Below, one piece after another: positions 57,524-64,000 of a stretch of DNA of 64,000 bases. Position 1 is the first letter of the stretch; each line of letters starts with the position of its first letter. The translations under genes were made by a program, and so were the position numbers. Under the pieces are notes generated by a model that was given only the letters and a program-made list of their open reading frames with translations, had not been told where the DNA came from and did not search any database. Source of the DNA: Thermogemmata fonticola (lineage in GTDB: Bacteria; Planctomycetota; Planctomycetia; Gemmatales; Gemmataceae); contig NZ_JACEFB010000002.1 in the NCBI RefSeq assembly GCF_013694095.1, forward strand, positions 248,001 through 312,000, given 5' to 3'.

Positions 57524-58456
57524 ATGAGCCAAAGCATACAGCAGCCGCCCCGCGGAATTATCCCGCCCTTAGTGACTCCATTTCGTGATGACGAAGATTT
57601 GGACCTTCCCCGCTTGCGGTGGTTGATTGATTGGCAGATCAGCAGTGGTGTGGACGCCATCTTCATCTTAGGCACCACGGGCGAGTTCTATGCCTTGGAC
57701 GAGGCGGAAAAGCAAGCGGTGACAGTCACGGCCGTTGCTCATTGCCGCGGGAGGGTTCCTGTTTGGGTGGGCGTCAGTGCAGAATCGACACGAGAAGTCC
57801 TACGCTTGACTCAGATGGCGCAACGCGAGGGTGCCGACGGAGTTTCTGTTTTGACCCCCTACTTCATTAAGCCCAACCAACAGGAATTGTACGATCACTT
57901 TCGCCGGGTAGCAGAAAACACCTCCCTGCCGGTGGTGTTGTATAACAATCCGGCAACCTGCGGCGGCCTGAACATCGAAGCCCCTACCGTTGCTCGCCTT
58001 GTGGAGCATCACCGCAACATCGTCGGAATCAAGGACAGTTCCGGTGATTTGCAAAACACAATCGAGCTGATTCGGTTAACACCGGCGGAGCGGTTTAGCG
58101 TCCTCAACGGTCGAGACACGTTGATCTTCGCAGCCCTGCAAGCTGGCGCCCAAGGAGCGATTCCCGCGACCGCCAACATCGCACCGGAACTATGCGTCGG
58201 GATTTACCAGAGCTTTCGCCGCGGAGATTGGGAGCAAGCCCGGCAGTGTCAGGCTCGGCTTCACCCGATCCGCATGGCCATGTCCTTGAGTACAGGCAAC
58301 GGAATGATCAAGGAAGCTATGGCTTTGCTTGGCCGTTCCTGCGGTCCTAACCGCCGCCCGATTGCACCGCTGAGCGAAGACAAAAGGCAACTGCTCCGCA
58401 AAATCCTAGAGCAAGCCGGGTTGAACCCTCTCGCTTCTGCGTTACCCGCAGGATAG
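57524..58456 (+). CDS. DapA-family lyase/aldolase (DHDPS/NAL superfamily)
   Basis: 310 residues from the ATG at 57524; an in-frame start at 57443 is rejected. TIM-barrel class I aldolase: GTTGEFYAL near 51-59, catalytic Tyr in VLYNNPATCGG and Schiff-base Lys in NIVGIKDSSGD. Dihydrodipicolinate synthase needs an Arg five residues after that Tyr (E. coli R138, in LYNVPSRTG). Here the sequence is YNNPATCGG, without Arg, so DapA activity is unlikely. N-acetylneuraminate lyase, 2-keto-3-deoxy-gluconate aldolase and related enzymes are the alternatives. The UxaA-type dehydratase at 43.9 kb could feed it a keto-deoxy acid, which is a guess. The gene is solitary. Confidence 0.88.
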   Translation: MSQSIQQPPRGIIPPLVTPFRDDEDLDLPRLRWLIDWQISSGVDAIFILGTTGEFYALDEAEKQAVTVTAVAHCRGRVPVWVGVSAESTREVLRLTQMAQREGADGVSVLTPYFIKPNQQELYDHFRRVAENTSLPVVLYNNPATCGGLNIEAPTVARLVEHHRNIVGIKDSSGDLQNTIELIRLTPAERFSVLNGRDTLIFAALQAGAQGAIPATANIAPELCVGIYQSFRRGDWEQARQCQARLHPIRMAMSLSTGNGMIKEAMALLGRSCGPNRRPIAPLSEDKRQLLRKILEQAGLNPLASALPAG

Positions 58457-58594
58457 CACTACTTACCTTCCCATAGCCCCAATACAGCCCTCATTGTAGG
58501 GCAGATAGGGGGCATTGTCATTCTTTAGGGGGCCAAAGCGATGTAGGCCGGGGCCAGTGGAAAGCGGATCGCTGGTTTCACCGAACTGAGGGAA

Positions 58595-60991
58595 TCAGCG
58601 TCCTGGTCCGCTGCCCGGTGCTCCTCCATCGGGAGAGCCAGGGCCGCTGCCGGGGGGTAAACCAGGATATCCCGGAGGAAAGCCTGGATATCCTGGAGTT
58701 GTGCTTTCGCCTGAAGTGGGCGGTTTAGGTTCGACCAATGCCACGTCGATGTACACGGGGGGTAGGGTGCGTATGAATTCCAGCCAGCGTTCCGCGAAAC
58801 GTGCATCGGCCTCTGGGCTGCCATCGAGACGGAATGTACGGCGGAAAACAGCGGCGACGGTTTCTCCTTCCAGCGGCAGATCCCGTGGTAATTGGGAAAG
58901 GGCGGTCAAGAACTGGCGGAACTCTTCGGGGTATGCCACGCTGAGATAGTAGTAGAGTGCCCACGCTGTCGTCTGAGCTTTGATGTTGAGTCGCTCTCGC
59001 TTCTTGCGCAGGATAGCTTGGGGGTCCTCCGCCGCAGGACGTGTTCCCATCCCCGGCATCCCTGGATAGGGCATACCTGGTTCTCCGGGAGCACCGCCAG
59101 GAGGCGGACCGAGGCTACCTCCTGGAGGTAGAGCGGGCGGTCCCAAAGCACTTCCCCCTGCAAATCCACCCGGGCCTGGCGGACCGAGGCCTGGCGGCGT
59201 CAATCCTCCGCCTGGCGTCCCCAAACCTGGAGGGCCATAACCGGGCGGGGTCAATCCGCCACCCGGCGGTATCAATCCGCCTCCGAGAGGTGGTGTAAGT
59301 GGCCCACTGCCGCTACCGCTCTTGAGAGCCACGGAAGTTTCCTTCTTTTCCGGGTCAGGATCATCTGCTTTGGTCGGATCGCGTAGACCCCGGAAGTAGG
59401 CATCGCTAAGCACGTTGCGGAGCAACTGGCCCGGATCGGGATGCAGTTCCTTCTTCTCTTGCAGGTCCCGGAAGTGGCGTTGCCAGAACGAGTTGGGGCC
59501 GCCCCAACCGTCGGCCAGTGAGACAGAGATGTAATGTTTCTCGTCCTTCCCGTCTTTTTTGCTGATCAAAGCGGGGTCGCGCGGTTGCATCCAGGTGTTG
59601 GCTGAGCCGTGGAAGAGCCATTCAGGAAGGTCCACATATCGGGGAAGTTGGCCGGTCGCATAGAGCAATTGCCGGTTGCCCTCGCGTGTGATAGCTGCCA
59701 TCATGGCGCGGTCTTCGATCAGCCGCTCCACCAAAGCCAGTGTTTGCATGCGGGCGACCTCTTCGGGGCGCTTCCCTTTTTTACCCTCCTTGTCCAAGGG
59801 CGGCCCGCTGCCGCTCAGGAGGGCGTCGCGCTTGACACCTGTCTGATAGATCGCCTGCATCTGCCGGGCAAATGTTTGCCCCAGCTCATCCAAACGCCCA
59901 GGTGACAGGACCAAAACGTCATAGTCAGGGACGTAGAAACCGTCGGTTTGCAGACGCAGGGGGATGTCGAACACTCGGCTGAGCTGGAAGAATTCGCGGG
60001 GCGAGGGCGGAAGGATGACGGTCAGTGGTGCTTCAGGCAAAGGCAGGTCCACCCCGCGCCAAGCGTGTACGAGGTAAAAGGCCCGGAAATTCTGCTCCAG
60101 CAGCCGATTCCAGCGTTGCACTTCCTCGGGGGAAGCATCCCACGTGACCAACGCATAGTGGGGAAGAGTATGCACCTGCCGGGCGTTGAGATTGAACCGC
60201 CACTGCTCTGCCGCGGAAGGCTTGAGCAGAGCACCCTTGAGCATCGGCTGATAGCGGCTATAGACACGGGCGAAAGCTGCAACTTCCGGAGCGACTTCCC
60301 CTTTGCTCTTACGGACTGACTCCAATAACTCATCACTCAGTTCCAAGGCTCTGTCAACAAAGCCCGCTTCCAGCAACTCACGAATCAAAAGATGCAAAGG
60401 CTTAAGGTCCTGGGCGGACCGCCGTTTCCACTCGATATATTTCGCTTCCAACTCATGGGCGCGCGTCGTTGCCGCGCCGGGTGTGAGCAAGAGTTCTTCA
60501 TACCATTGGATAGTGGTCCCGTCGGCGAAAAGGTTGGCGGTCAGTTTCTGACCGTGATAGTCGAAGCTGATCTTAGGCCGCCAAGCCGGGTTGGTATTCG
60601 GGTCGTAAGGGGCCTTGTAGAAGGGCTGGGCCTGGCGGAAGTCGGACGTGACGGGAACCAGAACGACTAAAGCCCGTGAGGGATCGTGTTTGATAGTGCC
60701 CCCTGTGTGAGGAGTACCCGGTACTCCGGGAATGCCGGGGAGAGAAGGGCTGCCGCCGCCGCCGGGGATCAAGCCGGGAGGCGGACCGAATCCTGAGCCA
60801 TATTTCGGACCTTTACCATAAACCGGTGGTGGTGAACCGGTGCCTTCCAAACCGGTCGGTGGCTGGCCGCCGTTGGCCCCATATTGGCCGCCTTCCAGAA
60901 TGACGCGGATAATGAGATAACCCGCCTCAGCACGGGTCGCCACCAATGCCATCAGAGCTGCGAGCAACACCGCAGGAACAATGCGCTTCAT
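58595..60991 (-). CDS. Secreted DUF1570-like protein with degenerate zinc site
   Basis: 798 residues. Signal peptide 1-23 (cleavage after TRAEA). A Gly/Pro-rich segment (25-100) is followed by a helical region. About 280-500 resembles the DUF1570 family of gluzincin-like peptidases: TVILPPSPREFF, then a segment corresponding to the HExxH helix, ITREGNRQLLYATG, and YVDLPEWLFHGSANTW, where catalytic members have DLPxWLxEGxA. Here HExxH is R436-E437-G-N-R440 and the third ligand Glu is replaced, so it should not bind zinc. A long P-G-G-G-L-T-P-P-G linker precedes a C-terminal helical domain. Function may be structural or binding. The tail ends in PGSGPG repeats. Family assignment is moderate. 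Confidence 0.65.
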   Translation of the reverse strand: MKRIVPAVLLAALMALVATRAEAGYLIIRVILEGGQYGANGGQPPTGLEGTGSPPPVYGKGPKYGSGFGPPPGLIPGGGGSPSLPGIPGVPGTPHTGGTIKHDPSRALVVLVPVTSDFRQAQPFYKAPYDPNTNPAWRPKISFDYHGQKLTANLFADGTTIQWYEELLLTPGAATTRAHELEAKYIEWKRRSAQDLKPLHLLIRELLEAGFVDRALELSDELLESVRKSKGEVAPEVAAFARVYSRYQPMLKGALLKPSAAEQWRFNLNARQVHTLPHYALVTWDASPEEVQRWNRLLEQNFRAFYLVHAWRGVDLPLPEAPLTVILPPSPREFFQLSRVFDIPLRLQTDGFYVPDYDVLVLSPGRLDELGQTFARQMQAIYQTGVKRDALLSGSGPPLDKEGKKGKRPEEVARMQTLALVERLIEDRAMMAAITREGNRQLLYATGQLPRYVDLPEWLFHGSANTWMQPRDPALISKKDGKDEKHYISVSLADGWGGPNSFWQRHFRDLQEKKELHPDPGQLLRNVLSDAYFRGLRDPTKADDPDPEKKETSVALKSGSGSGPLTPPLGGGLIPPGGGLTPPGYGPPGLGTPGGGLTPPGLGPPGPGGFAGGSALGPPALPPGGSLGPPPGGAPGEPGMPYPGMPGMGTRPAAEDPQAILRKKRERLNIKAQTTAWALYYYLSVAYPEEFRQFLTALSQLPRDLPLEGETVAAVFRRTFRLDGSPEADARFAERWLEFIRTLPPVYIDVALVEPKPPTSGESTTPGYPGFPPGYPGLPPGSGPGSPDGGAPGSGPGR

Positions 60992-61087
60992 ATTCTTGTT
61001 CTCCCGGTTCGGGTTGCTATTATTGTCCCTCTCGCCTCCCGGCTGTGCAACAGCAAAACTCCACAGTTGCCAAGAAAGTCCCGGCTA

Positions 61088-62551
61088 TCAGTTTCTTGGG
61101 ATGACTGGCAGGGCTGTTTCAGGGTTGTTCGTAAACAGCAGGGGATTCCGTTTGGGATTCGCCCGCAATTGGCGAAGATATTCCCGGAGGGTGTCAAGCT
61201 GTACTCGCCCGGCTAAAGGATCAGGTTTGCCGTCGGGGCCGACTCGGTCGAGTGGGTCGAGAATTGCCGTTCGGGCACGCTGGATGAGATCATCTACGAT
61301 ACGGGGGACAGTAGCTTTGTTGTATTGTCGGGGGCGGGTCGGGTCGTAAAGATTGTCGAAAAGCGGCGGCCAATTATTCATCGCTTCGGCAATTCGCAGG
61401 CCGTAAACTCGCCAATGCAACGAAGTGTCGGTCGGATCGCCACGAGGCTCAGCAAAGGTGATCAGTCCCGCCACGATGGCCTCGACGGCGGCATCCACGT
61501 TGTATTCCTTGACATGCTTTCCATCTTCCAGCACCGGGGACATGTTACACAGGCCGATGACCGCTTCCGCGCAGTCGGCGGGTGTGGATGGCAGGATCAG
61601 CCTGGGGTCCGAGAGGCAGACCCGTGCCAAAGTGTAAGCAGGGTAAAGGCGGCCTTTACCGTCTGGCCCCGCGCCAGAGATCGTCACAAACCGGACTTGG
61701 GCCAGAGCACGGATGGCTTGACGGCGCACAAAACGAGCGACTTCTACTTGGTCGGGCTGCAAGATCGCCGGTTTGTTTGTATCTCCATTCCACAACCCCG
61801 GAACGAGGGTGTTCGGATCGGTGATACATTTTTCGATGGCTCCGACCAAGGCAGCGAGTTCTATGTCAGCAGAGCCGGGCTTCTCGTTATTACGCCAGGC
61901 GTTACTATGTCGCCGACTCTTGGAATCAAGCACGTCATAGGCGGAGAGCAAATTGGCCGCTGCTTGAAGTGCATAGTTCTTGATTTCCGTGGGGACGTTC
62001 GGACTGGAAATCAGTTCTGTCAGAGTGGCGTAGTGCGCCGTTGCTCCCATCTTGCAGACCACCGCCAGCATCCGCGTGGCATTGATCCGCACGATTCGTT
62101 CGGGATGGCTGGTAATCAGAGGTCGCAAAGCTGCATCTAAAGCGGTGCCCAACTCCCGGATGTAGTCGGCTTGCTCCGTGGTCACCCGGTTGCCGGGAGC
62201 CGGATAAACCAGGAATCGCTCGAGGTCCCGGAAAATCATATCCAGTGTCGGAATCTGCCGCCCCGACGCGTCGGTTCGGTTGAGCGGGTCCCGCATGAGC
62301 CGGTAAACCAAAGGATGGGAGATCAATTGGGCTTGGTAGGCCGCGAATTCCCGGAATGTGTTCTGGACTTCCCCCAAACGCTCGGGGGGAATCCCTCGCG
62401 CTCCCTTCATTTCCAATATGAATGTGGTCTTGCGAAAATCGGGAAGGCGGGTAGGGTCCGTTGGCTGAGCGGCAGAACGGCTCGGATTCCCCACCATAAT
62501 GATGCAACCTAATACCATGGTCAACGCGATAGATAGGCGGATTCTGGACAT
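61088..62551 (-). CDS. Secreted HEAT-like helical repeat protein
   Basis: 487 residues from the ATG at 62549-62551 with GGGGGAG very close upstream; the frame continues to 62650 without a better start. Residues 1-28 are a signal peptide (cleavage after RSAAQ). The rest is mainly helical, with short repeated helix pairs of HEAT/ARM style (for example ATRMLAVVCKMGATAHYATLTELIS and VRRQAIRALAQVRF). There are no membrane helices and no catalytic motif. It is 96 bp upstream of the DUF1570-like gene on the same strand, so the two probably share a transcript and may form an envelope complex. I do not recognise a named family. Confidence 0.72.
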   Translation of the reverse strand: MSRIRLSIALTMVLGCIIMVGNPSRSAAQPTDPTRLPDFRKTTFILEMKGARGIPPERLGEVQNTFREFAAYQAQLISHPLVYRLMRDPLNRTDASGRQIPTLDMIFRDLERFLVYPAPGNRVTTEQADYIRELGTALDAALRPLITSHPERIVRINATRMLAVVCKMGATAHYATLTELISSPNVPTEIKNYALQAAANLLSAYDVLDSKSRRHSNAWRNNEKPGSADIELAALVGAIEKCITDPNTLVPGLWNGDTNKPAILQPDQVEVARFVRRQAIRALAQVRFVTISGAGPDGKGRLYPAYTLARVCLSDPRLILPSTPADCAEAVIGLCNMSPVLEDGKHVKEYNVDAAVEAIVAGLITFAEPRGDPTDTSLHWRVYGLRIAEAMNNWPPLFDNLYDPTRPRQYNKATVPRIVDDLIQRARTAILDPLDRVGPDGKPDPLAGRVQLDTLREYLRQLRANPKRNPLLFTNNPETALPVIPRN

Positions 62552-63319
62552 GTCTCCCCCAAAAAGTCGAGTTGTAGTGCTCACACAGCCGTGTCTGAGG
62601 CTCCAGTTGAATTCAGGAGAAGCAGACCTATCCTCCCCCTGTCCGTACAAAAACTCTGCATTCTTTGTCTACCGGTTCAACGCACGGGGCAACATCTCTG
62701 TTGGCGGAAAGGGAACGGCTAGCACTCGGTTGCTGGGTTCGCCCCCTACGAGGCAGAAGCGGCCAAGTGAGACAATTCTGGCGGTGTTCACGCCCAGCTA
62801 TCGCCGCCTCTCAGCCATTTCACCTGTTACCCGCTGCGCAGTTGAGGCTAATGATCCGGTTCGATGGATGCAAGGGTTCTCCCTTGATTCCTTCCCAAAC
62901 TTTATGGACCGAAACAACGGTTGCACCCATTGTATCATCCTTGACTGTCCACAGAGTATGTCTGATCCAGCGAGGCCGCTTCGGCGAACAGCCTCCCCAA
63001 TATTTTGTCGAACGGGATGGAGTCATCCGAAACTCATCCTCACAGGTCCGGCCCTCTCATTTTCTGCAAGTGTCCAAAAGACCTGAGGAAGAGGTATCGA
63101 AATCGCTTGGATTAAACGGCATTGCCGATTGGGGCGTTTTCGGTTACAAAGCGATTATCGAAGGATGAAGGCGGATATAATGACTGAGGAGTTACCACCC
63201 CCGTTGGGCTTGGCGGTATCAAGCCTTGTAAACAAAAACTGAGGGGTCAGCAAGGAAAGCGGAAGTGACGCTGGATTTTCCAGCAGGGTAAAGCAGACTG
63301 AGGCTAATCTAAGGAACAT
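62552..63319. other. Gene-free region upstream of tRNA-Pro
   Basis: 768 bp. Two overlapping frames (62499-63086 and 62665-63168, plus strand) have no ribosome binding site or protein character. It must hold the promoters of the secreted HEAT-like gene and of tRNA-Pro. I see no repeat or RNA here. Confidence 0.5.
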
Positions 63320-63394
<75 letters not shown>

Positions 63395-63396
63395 TT

Positions 63397-63431
63397 TGGC
63401 CTCGGTGAGGGAAACACTCTCACCGAGGCCA
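63397..63431 (+). terminator. Perfect 13-bp hairpin after tRNA-Pro
   Basis: TGGCCTCGGTGAG (63397-63409) pairs with CTCACCGAGGCCA (63419-63431) around a 9-nt loop, 2 nt after the tRNA. It is followed by TTGTGTTG rather than a T-run, so it is a weak terminator or a processing stem. Confidence 0.7.
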
Positions 63432-63729
63432 TTGTGTTGATGGGCCGAATCACATCCAAACCATCTGGGGAATGGCGAAATCTTTAGCACATGGAGGGAT
63501 GGAAAAGCTTGTTGGACTCGGTCCACATCCCGCAGGGATAGTACTCCTTCGGTGCATCCCAGATTCCTGTGATTCCTGGGGATGTAGAGGTCGGATTCGT
63601 TTCGTGGTTTTTCCATGATTCGGTGGCGAATGATAGTCAAGACGGGTTCGTGCACGGGGCATACAATGGGGGAAAATAGGCGGGGGGCGCGGGCGAGGTC
63701 ATGGAGGTGGCCCTGCCGCTGGAGCTGGG

Positions 63730-64000
63730 ATGAATGTGTATTCAACCAGCGAGCCTGGCGGCGTTGAGCCGATCACAGGCCGGGTGGGGAGTAGTCCTGT
63801 GTCTGGGGCCGATCGCTTCACAGAATATCTGAACCAATTCGCAGCGGACCGGCAGGCGATGATGGAGCAATTGCGTCGCGTCATCGTCGGCCAGACTGAA
63901 GTCATTGAACAGGTCCTGGCGGCGATTTTCACGCGCGGCCACTGCCTGCTGGTCGGCGTCCCGGGTTTGGCCAAGACGCTACTGGTTAGTTCGATAGCTC
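63730..64000 (+). CDS. MoxR-family AAA ATPase (3' truncated)
   Basis: 90 residues visible, open to the window end. The ATG at 63730 has GGAG 5 nt upstream. After a Gly/Ser/Thr-rich leader (1-28), the MoxR entry helix ([27 protein letters not shown]) is followed by Walker A GVPGLAKT (76-83), the GxPGxAKT form diagnostic of MoxR. MoxR ATPases act as chaperones that activate a metal-containing partner, usually with a DUF58 and one or two vWA proteins encoded directly after. Those would be beyond the window. A tiny frame (63700-63732) overlaps the start but is not called. Confidence 0.9.
   Translation, partial: MNVYSTSEPGGVEPITGRVGSSPVSGADRFTEYLNQFAADRQAMMEQLRRVIVGQTEVIEQVLAAIFTRGHCLLVGVPGLAKTLLVSSIA

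Noticed and set aside
62665-63168. Plus-strand frame of 167 codons
   Set aside because: TTG start, no ribosome site, overlaps another open frame, no recognised motif.

Overview
The window looks like chromosome from a planctomycete, most likely of the Gemmataceae. It has high G+C and Shine-Dalgarno-led genes. It carries family combinations typical of that group: a PSD1/DUF1549/DUF1553 cytochrome next to a Tat-exported DUF1501 protein, a PVC-type heme-binding protein tail, a DUF1570-like secreted protein, a very large alpha-2-macroglobulin, a DUF6655-type lipoprotein, a membrane Ser/Thr kinase and a sulfatase. The placement comes from gene content only. There is no rRNA in the window. Both edge genes (1-840 and 63730-64000) are cut.

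Layout. 1-6.4 kb, plus strand: secreted oxidative module (heme-binding protein tail, PSD1 cytochrome, DUF1501 protein, phytanoyl-CoA-type dioxygenase). 6.5-14.7 kb: housekeeping and mixed genes (ffh, a PQQ-type beta-propeller, pilT, hisF, a 50-residue membrane protein, an MntR/DtxR regulator, a nicotinamidase, a small conserved-looking protein). 14.9-20 kb: an MFS transporter and clpB. 20.2-27 kb: a 1110-residue DUF4175-like membrane protein, three tiny lipoproteins, then an ECF sigma factor, its overlapping anti-sigma factor and a Gly/Lys-rich secreted protein. 27.1-29.3 kb: tRNA-Asp with a terminator, a photolyase-related protein and a DUF2256 protein. 29.4-39.6 kb, minus strand: acyl-CoA thioesterase, M28 peptidase, 2011-residue alpha-2-macroglobulin, flippase-like membrane protein. 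39.6-41.4 kb: a gene-poor stretch with tRNA-Ala, tRNA-Arg and, between them, a 105-bp element with 25-bp terminal inverted repeats and 8-bp flanking direct repeats. 41.4-50.8 kb: RNA 2',3'-cyclic phosphodiesterase, membrane kinase, UxaA-type dehydratase, GDP-fucose-synthase-like epimerase, glycosyltransferase, TPR protein and a lipoprotein. 50.9-58.5 kb: a metal ABC importer pair without a permease, a sulfatase, serA, a TauE/SafE permease and a DapA-family lyase/aldolase. 58.6-64 kb: two secreted proteins, tRNA-Pro and the start of a MoxR ATPase.

How genes may work together. Co-directional or overlapping neighbours suggest these units: PSD1 plus DUF1501 (periplasmic oxidation module), sigma plus anti-sigma plus secreted Gly-rich protein (envelope response), M28 peptidase plus thioesterase (GTGA overlap), ZnuA-like plus ZnuC-like (ATGA overlap), photolyase plus DUF2256, and epimerase plus glycosyltransferase (surface polysaccharide).

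No defence island, CRISPR array, prophage or large biosynthetic cluster was seen. The observations most worth following up are the MITE-like element, a photolyase-related protein that seems to have lost most of its iron-sulfur cysteines, a DUF1570-like protein with its zinc site replaced (RExxR for HExxH), the permease-less metal transporter with a candidate operator, and the cluster of tiny lipoproteins.
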